Assembly (NCBI GenBank): GCA_021324795.1
Contig: JAJPIK010000023.1
Coordinates: 16,425 to 80,424 of the forward strand
Origin: Chloroflexota bacterium
GTDB lineage: Bacteria > Chloroflexota > UBA6077 > FW602-bin22 > CADDYW01
Direction of reading: 5' to 3'
Length of the DNA stretch: 64,000 nt
Part shown: positions 24,733-32,822 of the stretch, piece after piece
How the letters are laid out: each line of letters begins with the position of its first letter
Position numbering within the stretch: the stretch's first letter is position 1
Made by a program: the position numbers and the translations under genes
The notes under the pieces: generated by a model
Told to the model about the DNA's origin: nothing
Seen by the model: the letters and a program-made list of their open reading frames with translations, nothing else
The model's database searches: none

Positions 24733-26751
24733 TCAGGGGAGAAACCTCTCGATTTCACGTCTCCTTTGTGAATGGGTACACTGGTCTTCTTCAGGATGGG
24801 AAAGGATACTGGTCGGTCGGATCTCATGATGAGCTTGCCGGTCGGCTGGCATCAAGTGGCAGCGCGTCCCATCGATCCTCACCGCACAGATCTTTCCCGG
24901 AGCTGGCCGGGTCCTAGCATGATCTCGCGGAATCGCGGCTTCGAGAGGCTCTCCTACGGGAAGAGGCTCGACCCGGATGATCCAGCCGGTGTTGCCAGCG
25001 CGTGAGGAGATTACACGTGCGCTGGTCCCCGCGGGATCGAGCGCCACGGCATCGGCTGGCACCGCCAACTCCCATGCCTGGTTCTCTAGCTCTGGCGCTC
25101 GAACGAGAACTGGCCCCCAATCGGTCACTGCCCAGACACATCCGGAGGAGGCCGGTTGGAGTACATGCACCATGAGAACGTTGGGAATGCCAAGTAAGTG
25201 CGCGATAGATCGCTTGCTAGGATGGGCAAAAACCTCTTCGAGTGGACCGACCTGACTGATCTTCCCCTCCTCAAGGATGATGACCTCATCGGCCAAGGCG
25301 AAGACGTCGTCGCGGTCGTGGGTGACCAGGATGATCGGAAGACCGGTACGCTCGTGGAGGTCGCGTACGAGTGCCCGGATTTCACGCCGCGCCGCAGTGT
25401 CGAGCGCCGAAAAAGGCTCGTCCAGAAGTAGTGCCTTGGGAGCTATGGCCAGAGCTCGAGCGAGACTGACTCGCTGGCGCTCACCTCCGGAGAGCGTTTC
25501 CACGCCTGCGTAGCGCACGCGTTCGAGGCCCATCGCGGTGACCAGCTCATCCACCCGTTGACGGCGGATCGCAGCCGGCCAGCCGGCAAGGCCAAAGCCA
25601 ATGTTGGCCGCCACGTCCAGATGGCTGAACAGGGCATCGCGCTGGGCAACGTAGGCGAACTGGCGCTGTTCGGGAGGAACGTCGATCCCGCGGGTCGTGT
25701 CCAGAAGAACTCGGCCAGCCAGTGCGACCAGACCGGTTGGCGGTGTAACCAGACCGGCGATAGTGCGGAGGAAGAGCGATTTACCGGCGCCCGAGGGGCC
25801 GAGCACCGCGATGACCCCTGGGGGCGCCTCGACTTCGACGTCCAGCCGAAACGCCCCCAGGGGGAGCAGGGCACGCACGTACACGGACTCGCGAACCGGC
25901 GTGGCGGTGGGAGTGATCCAGGCGAGGGGAACGGCTGGGTCCAGCTTTGGTAGCTCCGCCGACAGACCGGGAACGCGGCGCGGGCGTTCCGCGTCCAGCC
26001 AGAGCAGGAGGCCAGCGGCGACACTCCCGACCAAGGCGAGAAGTGCACCGGCCGGTAAAGCTGTCGGCAGTCCATCCTCGGTCAGCCGGACGAACGTGAG
26101 CACGGGAAGAGAGTAGGGATGGTAGGCGACGATGGCGGTGGCACCGAACTCGCCCAGGCAGCGGACCCACCCGAGGACCAGGCCGGTCGCGATCCCGCGC
26201 CGAGCGGCGGGGAACAGGACCCGGACGAAGGCCTGATCGAGTCGGCATCCCAAGGAACGGGCCGCGTCCTCCAACGCTGGATCGAGCCCGGCGAACGCGG
26301 CCCGGGCGGAGATCACGACGAAGGGAGCAGCGACGAACATCTGGGCAAGGATCGTCCCGGTCAGCGTGTTGAGTGGATCCAATCCCAGGGGAGCGAGCAC
26401 TTGGCCCAGCCAACCCCACGGACCGACCCAGAGTAAAAGCACCAGTCCTCCCACCACCGGTGGGAGCGCGAGGGGAACCAGCACGGCCGCCGTGACGACG
26501 TGCCGGGCGGGCGAGGATGTCCGACTGAGCCAGAAACCGAGTGGGACGCCCAGGAAAGCATCGACCAGCGTGGCGACAGTCGCGGCGACCAGGCTCACCG
26601 CGAGGGCATCGAGTGCCCCCTGACCAAGGAACGCCGAGCGGTCCACTCCAGGTAAGGCGCCAACCAGCGCGATCACGGGCCCAATGAGGTACCCAAGCAT
26701 AAGTGTTCCGGCGAGGAGAAAAGGCCAGGGGAGCCCGCGTTGCTTGATCAC
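24733..26751 (-). CDS. Fused ABC transporter permease-ATPase for molybdate/tungstate (ModB-ModC type)
   Basis: 672 aa joining two subunits normally encoded separately. Residues 1-250 are a CysT/ModB-type permease with six helices and the EAA loop EDAARSLGCRLDQAFVRVLFP; residues about 300-530 are the ATPase with Walker A GPSGAGKS (318-325), Q-loop VAQRDALF, signature LSGGERQ (420-426), Walker B LLLDEP (441-446) and His switch VTHDRDD. A TOBE-like oxyanion domain follows at about 560-640 and a charged tail at about 640-672. It would import an oxyanion delivered by the binding protein encoded immediately upstream, with which it overlaps by 4 bp (ATGA). Specificity is inferred from context. Confidence 0.9.
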   Translation of the reverse strand: MIKQRGLPWPFLLAGTLMLGYLIGPVIALVGALPGVDRSAFLGQGALDALAVSLVAATVATLVDAFLGVPLGFWLSRTSSPARHVVTAAVLVPLALPPVVGGLVLLLWVGPWGWLGQVLAPLGLDPLNTLTGTILAQMFVAAPFVVISARAAFAGLDPALEDAARSLGCRLDQAFVRVLFPAARRGIATGLVLGWVRCLGEFGATAIVAYHPYSLPVLTFVRLTEDGLPTALPAGALLALVGSVAAGLLLWLDAERPRRVPGLSAELPKLDPAVPLAWITPTATPVRESVYVRALLPLGAFRLDVEVEAPPGVIAVLGPSGAGKSLFLRTIAGLVTPPTGLVALAGRVLLDTTRGIDVPPEQRQFAYVAQRDALFSHLDVAANIGFGLAGWPAAIRRQRVDELVTAMGLERVRYAGVETLSGGERQRVSLARALAIAPKALLLDEPFSALDTAARREIRALVRDLHERTGLPIILVTHDRDDVFALADEVIILEEGKISQVGPLEEVFAHPSKRSIAHLLGIPNVLMVHVLQPASSGCVWAVTDWGPVLVRAPELENQAWELAVPADAVALDPAGTSARVISSRAGNTGWIIRVEPLPVGEPLEAAIPRDHARTRPAPGKICAVRIDGTRCHLMPADRQAHHEIRPTSILSHPEEDQCTHSQRRREIERFLP

Positions 26752-27929
26752 GATGCTTTCACCACCGCCTTCAGTACTGTCGGCACCTTACTCGGGTCGC
26801 CCGACACGATTGGCGTGGTGGAGAGCAGCCCTTCCTGATTCAGGAGCTTCTGGCCGTCCGGGCTGAAAAGGTACTGGATGAAGGATTCCGCGCCCCTTTC
26901 ATTGCGGACCGTGCTGGGAATGGTCACTGTATAGAGAATCGGCGACCCTTTGTATGTCATGCCTTTCGGATCAGTGTAGCTCACCGTGGCGTAGTGGGCG
27001 TCCTGGGTCGGATCCCCTTGATTCACCTCTGCTGGCAGCTCGAGGAAGGGGAGATTGGCTTCGACGGCTTCGATCTGGTAGAAGACTCCGGCATCGAGTT
27101 GACCACCTTGCAGCCGCGCCACGAGCTGCTCCTCGGGGAAGATCTGGGCCGGATTGTCGGAACTTCCCAGGATCCGTTGCGTCTCTCCCTTGTCGCCGGT
27201 TCGTACTTCGTCGAGCTGGAATAACCAAAGTGTCCGGTAGCCCTTGGGATCAAGCGCGGGATCCGTTCGCCCCAGGCGCATGCCCGGCTCTTCGAGCACC
27301 GATTCCCAGGTCCGTTTGCCAGCTTTGGCATCCTCGAACGCGCTGGCGAAGCGACTCTGCGGGCTCCAGGCGATGACCAGAGCAGTCCGCGCGAATGGTA
27401 CCCACCAGGAGACGTAATTGCCGTTCGCGGGTCCTTGCAGGAGCGCGTTTACCGACGGGTCGGCGCTGATAAAGATGTCGGGCGTCCGGGTCTTTCCTTT
27501 GATCAGGTTGGCGATCGCGACCGACCCTTTGCCCTCCCCTTGGAAAGTGAAACCGGTGGCCGCGTTGAAGGCCGGTCCGACGTGCTTCTCGAGCAACGTG
27601 ACCAGCGACCCCGCGTACATGACGTTCACCGCTCCCGAGCCGTGGATCAAAGACGTGGCCGTTGCTGGCTGAGCAGTCAAACTCTCTGGTGCAGTGGTGG
27701 GCGTACTCGCAGACGTGGTTGGCCCCGCGGTCGGTAACGTGGCAACCGGGCGCGTTGACGGCATGGGAGTTGGCACTGACGTGCCGGGGTTGCTCGAGGC
27801 CGGAGATGGGGAGCCCGTTGGGGCGGTCGTTTGGCAGGCGACAAGGCTGCCCACCCCGAGCATCAGACAACCGGTTGTGAAGCCACGGCGAGTGATCGCA
27901 CGGGTGGGGGGCGAGAGAGGTCGATCCAT
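26748..27929 (-). CDS. Oxyanion-binding lipoprotein of ABC transporter (ModA/WtpA-type)
   Basis: 393 aa. N terminus has twin-Arg (TRRGFTTG) and a lipobox-like LVAC, then a Pro/Thr/Ser linker to about residue 95. The binding domain begins VNVMYAGSLVTLLEKHVGPAFN, the AGSL/E pattern of WtpA-type molybdate/tungstate binders, and continues DIFISADPSVNALLQG. It should deliver molybdate or tungstate to the fused transporter encoded directly downstream. ATG 27929 is preceded by GAGGAG. It starts 26 bp after the HTH regulator, so regulator, binder and transporter form one operon. Confidence 0.9.
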   Translation of the reverse strand: MDRPLSPPTRAITRRGFTTGCLMLGVGSLVACQTTAPTGSPSPASSNPGTSVPTPMPSTRPVATLPTAGPTTSASTPTTAPESLTAQPATATSLIHGSGAVNVMYAGSLVTLLEKHVGPAFNAATGFTFQGEGKGSVAIANLIKGKTRTPDIFISADPSVNALLQGPANGNYVSWWVPFARTALVIAWSPQSRFASAFEDAKAGKRTWESVLEEPGMRLGRTDPALDPKGYRTLWLFQLDEVRTGDKGETQRILGSSDNPAQIFPEEQLVARLQGGQLDAGVFYQIEAVEANLPFLELPAEVNQGDPTQDAHYATVSYTDPKGMTYKGSPILYTVTIPSTVRNERGAESFIQYLFSPDGQKLLNQEGLLSTTPIVSGDPSKVPTVLKAVVKAS

Positions 27930-27955
27930 AAGCTCCTCTTCGTGATGATGACGTT

Positions 27956-29101
27956 CTAAGCGACTGCCGCCGGGACTTCCGCGACGACGGTTCCGAGCGC
28001 ATCGACGTCGTACCCGGCTAATGCTCGGAGGTCTGCCCGCAGTGCCCGGCTCTGGAGGAGCTCAAGCACTAGCGCCACGGTCGGGTGGTCGAGCTGGTCG
28101 CGGGGGATGATCAGATCGAAGTGCACGGTCGCCAGGGGGATAAACTCGAGACCGTATGCCCGCGCCACCGCCTCCAGTCCGATTCCCACGTCCGCGACGC
28201 CGTCGGCGACCGCGCGGGCCACCGCGAGATGACTAGCGACTGTCCGATCATAGCCCGTCACGACCCGGGGCGGCAGATCTGCTCGGGTCAGGAGCTCGTC
28301 CAAGAAGGTACGGCTTCCCGACCCGGGCTCGCGGTTGATCAGCCGGACGTCGGGTCGGGCCAGGTCGACCACCGTCCGAATCTTTCGGGGATTGCCCGGG
28401 GCGAGGACAAAGCCTTGCTCCCAGCGTGCGAAGGCCACGACGAGCCCTCCGGTGGCCCCAAGCGCCCGGCGTGCCTGGGGTACGTTGTATTCCCCGCTTG
28501 GCTGATCGCGGAGGTGCGACCCCGCCAGGTGCGCTTCGCCCCGGGCAACGGCGTCGAGGGCCGGCTGGCTGGCCATTGAGAGCCAGAGCAACTGCCCCTC
28601 CTTCGGCCGGTGTGCCAGGTGTGCGCTGAGAATACCGAGACTCGGGTCGCACCCCAGCAGGAGCGCCGACCGTTCGACATCTTCGGGTGAACCAAGGAGA
28701 CGCGCTCGTCCTCCGTCTGCTTTCTCGTCGCGTAGGCTGTTGGCACTGACGAAGCCTTCCTGAACTTCCCGTCCCGCAGTCAGCGGGTAACCGACCCAGC
28801 GCCCACGGACGTTGACGACCGCGAGACGACGCGCCTCGGCCGGCGCTGGGGTGGCCAGATCGACAGTAGTCCCGATGTCGGTATCCGCCAAGATAAAGAG
28901 ATCTTCGACTCGGCACCTCAAGACGTGCGCCAGCCGGAGCGCCACTGCCGTATTGGGGATGTACTGGCCGCTCTCAATCGCTCCCACGGCCTGCCGGGTA
29001 AGTTCAACCCGCTGGGCCAATTCTTGTTGGGACATTCCCCTTGTCACACGGAGCGCCCGGACGCGGCTGATCAGATTGGGACTCGGAACACGACGACCCA
29101 T
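27956..29101 (-). CDS. XRE-type HTH regulator with PBP-like (molybdate-sensing) domain
   Basis: 381 aa. N-terminal HTH_3 (RVRALRVTRGMSQQELAQRV, ELTRQAVGAIESGQYIPNT), then a two-lobed periplasmic-binding-protein-like domain (PBP_like, PF12727 type: LINREPGSGSRTFLDELL and VADGVADVGIGLEAVARAYGLEFIPL). Such fusions regulate molybdenum genes and sense oxyanion or cofactor (family knowledge plus context). ATG 29101 is chosen because GAGGTG lies 5 bp upstream and a consensus promoter sits just ahead; an ATG at 29113 is in frame. It probably controls itself, its operon and the divergent molybdenum genes. Confidence 0.85.
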   Translation of the reverse strand: MGRRVPSPNLISRVRALRVTRGMSQQELAQRVELTRQAVGAIESGQYIPNTAVALRLAHVLRCRVEDLFILADTDIGTTVDLATPAPAEARRLAVVNVRGRWVGYPLTAGREVQEGFVSANSLRDEKADGGRARLLGSPEDVERSALLLGCDPSLGILSAHLAHRPKEGQLLWLSMASQPALDAVARGEAHLAGSHLRDQPSGEYNVPQARRALGATGGLVVAFARWEQGFVLAPGNPRKIRTVVDLARPDVRLINREPGSGSRTFLDELLTRADLPPRVVTGYDRTVASHLAVARAVADGVADVGIGLEAVARAYGLEFIPLATVHFDLIIPRDQLDHPTVALVLELLQSRALRADLRALAGYDVDALGTVVAEVPAAVA

Positions 29102-29121
29102 GTCACACCTCATCGAGGAAT

Positions 29122-29150
29122 ATTGTAATGTATAGATGACAGATTGACAA
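29122..29150 (-). promoter_or_regulatory. Sigma-70-type promoter of the molybdenum regulator operon
   Basis: On the minus strand TTGTCA (29150-29145), a 17-bp spacer, TACAAT (29127-29122). The start would be about 29115, giving a 14-nt leader with GAGG. The -35 overlaps the plus-strand -35. Confidence 0.75.
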
Positions 29151-29158
29151 CTATCTAT
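29132..29158. promoter_or_regulatory. Dyad ATAGAT-N15-ATCTAT centred on the shared -35
   Basis: Half-sites at 29132-29137 and 29153-29158 are symmetric about 29145, exactly where both -35 hexamers overlap. Candidate operator of the adjoining HTH-PBP regulator. Confidence 0.45.
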
Positions 29159-29172
29159 TTCTTTAGTAGAGT
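29144..29172 (+). promoter_or_regulatory. Sigma-70-type promoter of the divergent ModA-like operon
   Basis: Perfect TTGACA (29144-29149), 17-bp spacer, TAGAGT (29167-29172). Expected start about 29179, at or next to a GTG codon (29180). Confidence 0.65.
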
Positions 29173-29179
29173 AATTCCC

Positions 29180-29998
29180 GTGGCGGCACGGCACCCAGCG
29201 GTCCCATTCAGCAGTGTGTCATCACCCGGCGAGTCGTTGAAGAGCGATACGAGGTTGACGGTGAGCAGCAATGAAATTGTCGTCTTCGCCGCCGGTTCAC
29301 TCGTAGACTCGTTTGCCGAGCTGCAAACGGCTTTCGAGCGGCAGGAACCGGCGACCGAGGTGCGACTACGCTTCGCCAGCGCCGATCAGCTCCGCCGGGC
29401 GATTGGCGACGGAGCACGTGCCGAGGTCTTCGCGTCCGCCGACTGGGCTCAGATGCGGGAGGCCCAGCACCAGGGGCTCATCGTCGGTGAGCCACGGGCG
29501 TTCGCGACGAATCGTCTAACCCTGCTAATCTCCCGCGCGAACCCTCGGAGGATATCCTCGCTCGCCGACCTGGCGCGGGATGACCTGCGGCTCGCGGCTG
29601 AACATACGGATGCGCCGTTGACCGTTTACACTCGCGCGCTGCTCGCCAATCTTGGTCGTGCCCCTGTCTATGGTCCAACACTCGCGCGGCAAATCGAACG
29701 GGCGCTGGTTCCCACCGCCCGAACCGTTCGCGAGATCGTGACGCAGGTCGTCGATGGGAAGGCGGACGCCGGTATCGTCTACCTGACCGATTACACCCCC
29801 AGCGTGCAATCTTTCTTGACCTCGATCGAGATACCAGCGGATGTCAACGTCACTGCTACTTATACCATCGCACTGACGCGTACGGGAACCAATCTCGAGG
29901 CCGCCGCCGCCTTCGTCGATCTCGTCTGCAGCTCCGTGGGCCAGCGCATCCTGGCGCGGTGGGGCTTCGGTCCAGCGGCAGCAAGCGAGGCACGCTAA
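29180..29998 (+). CDS. ModA-family molybdate-binding protein without a visible signal peptide
   Basis: 273 aa from GTG 29180, or 246 aa from GTG 29261. The ModA fold is clear: EIVVFAAGSLVDSFAELQTAF, VRLRFASADQLRRAI, ADWAQMREAQHQGLI, FATNRLTLLISRANP, VVDGKADAGIVYLTDYTP. Normally ModA is exported or lipid-anchored. Here neither start gives a hydrophobic leader or lipobox: the first 40 residues are polar. A TTG at 29144 is the -35 box and not a credible start. With a promoter whose transcript begins at about 29179, GTG 29180 would be leaderless. It may be a cytoplasmic oxyanion binder or a truncated transporter component; no permease follows. Confidence 0.75.
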   Translation: MAARHPAVPFSSVSSPGESLKSDTRLTVSSNEIVVFAAGSLVDSFAELQTAFERQEPATEVRLRFASADQLRRAIGDGARAEVFASADWAQMREAQHQGLIVGEPRAFATNRLTLLISRANPRRISSLADLARDDLRLAAEHTDAPLTVYTRALLANLGRAPVYGPTLARQIERALVPTARTVREIVTQVVDGKADAGIVYLTDYTPSVQSFLTSIEIPADVNVTATYTIALTRTGTNLEAAAAFVDLVCSSVGQRILARWGFGPAAASEAR

Positions 29999-30051
29999 CC
30001 GGCGTGAGGCATCACTCTGCGCTTGCATGACGATACTCCGGAGGTTCAAGC

Positions 30052-31221
30052 ATGGGTTTCCCGTTTCCGGCAACCACGAATCACATACGTAGTGTCATTT
30101 CCCTCCTCACCGTGATCATCGTCGGATCGATTCTGGTTGGCTGTGCTGGCGCTTCATCGTTGAGCTCTCCCCCGGCGAGCCCATCTGCTGCCGGACCGAC
30201 GAGGAGGCCACTATCCGCGACCGCTCTGTTGATTGCCTTGACGCCCACGTCGACGATGGAGGTCTCGAACAGCGACGTGGTCACGCTGACCGGGCTGGTC
30301 GACCAGCCCGGACCGATCACGGTTGCGGCGCTTCAGCAGTTCCCTTCCCAAACGCAGACGATCTCCTACCAGGTCGGTCGCAATTGGCAAACGCACACGG
30401 TCGAAGGGGTACCATTGTATACGGTCCTGAGCCGAGCCGGCATCACCCTGGATCCCAAGATCAAGAATGATCAATTGCGCAAGTACGTCGTCCTGACCGC
30501 CAAGGATGGTTACAAGGTGGTCGTCGCGCTGGGAGACCTCGACCCCAATCTCGGGAACAAACCGATGCTGCTCGCCTGGAAACAAGATGGGCAATCGCTG
30601 TCGGGCAGTCAGATGCCGCTCCGCCTCGCGATTCCCAACGATAAGCTCGGAGCACGCCAGATCTTTGGCCTGACGACGATCGAGGTGCGCGATGTGGACA
30701 GCCCGCCGGCTGCAGGAGCGGCCCCAGTCGGCTCTCCGATGCCGGACATTCAGCCAACTCGTATGGTTCAAGCAACGACTCTTGCCGTGACCGGCCAGGT
30801 GAATCAACCACGCGACATGACCGTGGCAGATCTCCAGAAACTCCCTAACGAGTCAGTGGACGTATCCTTCCAGGGCCCTCGGGGCCTCGAGACGCACACG
30901 TTCCAGGGAGTACGCCTCGAGACAATTTTAAATCAGACGGTTGTCGCCCTTGATCCGAACGTGAAGTATGACCAGTTGCGCAAGTACGTCCTCGCGACCG
31001 GTAAGGATGGTTATGAGACTGTGATCGATCTCGGGGCGATCGATCCGAACTTCGGCAACGAGCCCATCCTCGTGGCCTGGAAACAAGATGGGAAACCACT
31101 GAGCGGCGCCGCCGGCCCATTTCGCCTGGTGACGCCCGGGGACGCTCACGGCGCGCGTTACGTGTCGGGACTGATCCGCCTCGAAGTGCGTGATGTCGAC
31201 AGTCCTCCCCATACAAAATAG
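30052..31221 (+). CDS. Lipoprotein with two tandem sulfite-oxidase-fold (molybdopterin-oxidoreductase-like) domains
   Basis: 389 aa. N-terminal signal with lipobox LVGC, Ser/Pro linker, then two copies of a PF00174-like domain, about 80-225 and 245-385. Both begin VTG/LTGLVxQP..xTVxxLQxxP, continue LRKYVxxTxKDGYxxVxxLGxxDPNxGNxPxLxAWKQDGxxLSG and end RLEVRDVDSPP. The repeats are closely similar, indicating internal duplication. The only cysteine is the lipobox one, so the Moco-ligating Cys of sulfite oxidase is missing and enzymatic activity is doubtful; a cofactor- or oxyanion-binding role is possible. ATG 30052 follows GGAGG and lies 53 bp after the ModA-like gene. Confidence 0.8.
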   Translation: MGFPFPATTNHIRSVISLLTVIIVGSILVGCAGASSLSSPPASPSAAGPTRRPLSATALLIALTPTSTMEVSNSDVVTLTGLVDQPGPITVAALQQFPSQTQTISYQVGRNWQTHTVEGVPLYTVLSRAGITLDPKIKNDQLRKYVVLTAKDGYKVVVALGDLDPNLGNKPMLLAWKQDGQSLSGSQMPLRLAIPNDKLGARQIFGLTTIEVRDVDSPPAAGAAPVGSPMPDIQPTRMVQATTLAVTGQVNQPRDMTVADLQKLPNESVDVSFQGPRGLETHTFQGVRLETILNQTVVALDPNVKYDQLRKYVLATGKDGYETVIDLGAIDPNFGNEPILVAWKQDGKPLSGAAGPFRLVTPGDAHGARYVSGLIRLEVRDVDSPPHTK

Positions 31222-31313
31222 CGTGTCGGGGTGGCGTGAATCATTTTTGATCAATGAGGCGATGACAAAAGATGAGCGAGCTGAGGAAGAGAAATGCAAT
31301 AAAGGAGCGATCC

Positions 31314-31511
31314 GTGAGGATCGCGTGCTTTTGCGGTACGTTGTCTACTCCTACTGAAACGACCCGAGAGGTCTTCTACCCGGCGTATCACCGTCGGGCT
31401 CACCCGTTTGATGTGCTCATCATTGGTCGACTCGGGCGTGAGCTCGCCGAGATCCTCGATCAAATCTCCTTCAATGATGATTCTGAGATAGAGTGGGGCG
31501 CTAATCGATGA
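31314..31511 (+). CDS. Small protein of the molybdenum operon, unknown
   Basis: 65-66 aa. GTG 31314 is preceded by AAAGGAG at 6 bp. Starts (V)RIACFCGTLSTPTETTREVF, with a CxC pair, continues through YHRRAHPFDVLIIGRLG and ends DDSEIEWGANR. The last 4 bp (ATGA) overlap the start of the molybdopterin-binding-domain gene, implying coupled translation. I do not recognise the family; the CxC could bind metal. Confidence 0.6.
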   Translation: MRIACFCGTLSTPTETTREVFYPAYHRRAHPFDVLIIGRLGRELAEILDQISFNDDSEIEWGANR

Positions 31512-32548
31512 AAGTCTTGACGCTGGCGTCCGGCCCCGAGGCAGGGACCGAATTTCGTGGCACTATACTCTGCCAGACCGTGACGCGCCATGTAACGAGT
31601 AAGGCGATTGTCCTCCGGAAGGGACAGATCCTCGACGACGCGGACATCGAAACGCTCCGCACGCTCGAACGTCAGGAAATCCGGGTGATCCGGCCAGAAC
31701 CTGGTGATCTTCATGAAGACGAGGCGGGAAGACGCCTGGCCCAAGCCATTGCGGGGCCTGGTGTGACGCTTCGGGGCCCAATCCAGAGCCGCTTTGATCT
31801 CCTCGCGACGGTTCGGGGGATCGTGGAGATCAAAGTCCACGCGCTCAGTGCGCTCAACGCAATTCCGGACATGTCGGTGTTTACCGTGTTCCCATTTCAA
31901 CCAGTTTCCTCCGGCGATGTTGTTGCTGGCGCGAAGGTCATTCCGTTGGTCACACGCGGCGAGTGGATCGCAAACTCCGAGCAGATCGCCCACGAGCACT
32001 GGCCGATCATCCAGGTGAAGCCGTTCCTGCCGCGGCGCATAGGCGTGGTGTCCAAACAGCGACCGGATCCAACGCTCCGCCAACGGTTCGAGCTGATTCT
32101 TCGGCGAAAGCTCGACTGGTACGGTGCTTCCCTTGGTCTTGTCTGCTATACCGAACCCGACGTTGCCTCCGTGACGGATGGTTTCCGTCAGGTCTTGGCC
32201 GATGGTGCGGAGATTATCATCACCGCCGGCTCGAACTCGTCAGATCCGGTCGACTCACTCCTTGTCGCTATTGAGAAGCTGGGTGGACGCGTCGAGGTCC
32301 GCGGAACGCCTACCCATCCCGGTAGCTTTTTCTGGCTGGCATATCTCGATGAGCGTCCGATCTTCGGCATGCCTTCCTGTGGGGCCTATTCCGAGGCGAC
32401 GGTCGTGGACCTTCTGCTGCCGCGGGCTATGACAGGTGAACGACTTTCCCGGCCTCAGATAGTTGAACTCGGAGCCGGCGGATTATTCGGGCGCGGCATG
32501 AGCGCGAGGTTCCCACCCTATGACCAAGCAGGAGGAGAAAGTCTTTGA
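31508..32548 (+). CDS. Molybdopterin-binding (MoCF_biosynth/MoeA-like) domain protein
   Basis: 346 aa. C-terminal half carries the MogA/MoeA fold signatures: RIGVVSKQRPD, LGLVCYTEPDVASVTDGFRQVLADGAEIIITAGSNSSDPVD (the GG-SD-type substrate loop appears as AGSNSSDPVD) and HPGSFFWLAYLDERPIFGMPSCGAYSEATVVDLLLPRAM. The N-terminal half, starting KVLTLASGPEAGTEF, is not MoeA domain 1. Such proteins occur beside molybdenum hydroxylase accessory genes and are thought to bind molybdopterin. It is the last gene of the plus-strand molybdenum operon. Confidence 0.8.
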   Translation: MKVLTLASGPEAGTEFRGTILCQTVTRHVTSKAIVLRKGQILDDADIETLRTLERQEIRVIRPEPGDLHEDEAGRRLAQAIAGPGVTLRGPIQSRFDLLATVRGIVEIKVHALSALNAIPDMSVFTVFPFQPVSSGDVVAGAKVIPLVTRGEWIANSEQIAHEHWPIIQVKPFLPRRIGVVSKQRPDPTLRQRFELILRRKLDWYGASLGLVCYTEPDVASVTDGFRQVLADGAEIIITAGSNSSDPVDSLLVAIEKLGGRVEVRGTPTHPGSFFWLAYLDERPIFGMPSCGAYSEATVVDLLLPRAMTGERLSRPQIVELGAGGLFGRGMSARFPPYDQAGGESL

Positions 32549-32604
32549 ATTGCCGCTAACGAGCATGAGAGAATCGACAGCGCACAGGAACGAGGAGATG
32601 GAAG

Positions 32605-32640
32605 ATGAAACTGAGCGCGCGAACTAGTTACGGGGCGTAG
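32605..32640 (+). pseudogene. Possible remnant of an Rrf2-family regulator start
   Basis: GAGGAGA, then ATG 32605 and 11 codons reading MKLSARTSYGA before a TAG. This is the canonical N terminus of Rrf2 regulators (MKLSxRxxYG), after which homology stops. Nothing Rrf2-like follows in any frame. It may be a deletion scar or chance. Confidence 0.3.
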
Positions 32641-32747
32641 TCCAGACGGTCACAAAGGACCGGATCATGGCCGAGATCACCATCGCCTTCCCCGTGAGAG
32701 AAGCTCCTCTTGGCCACTAGAATAGCATCCGCCAGCTTGCGACGTGC

Positions 32748-32753
32748 TATACT
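32748..32753 (+). promoter_or_regulatory. Candidate -10 box TATACT before the MFS gene
   Basis: TATACT lies 70 bp upstream of the MFS start; the -35 region is poor. Predicted start about 32760. Confidence 0.35.
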
Positions 32754-32822
32754 GAGCGAATGTCGTGACGTTCGCGGTACGTGTGCCTCACGACGGTGAA
32801 TGTCAGGGAGATCCGCTGATCT

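Noticed and set aside
29144..29179. TTG 29144 as start of the ModA-like gene
   Set aside because: This TTG is the first half of the TTGACA -35 hexamer, so it would lie upstream of its own transcript.
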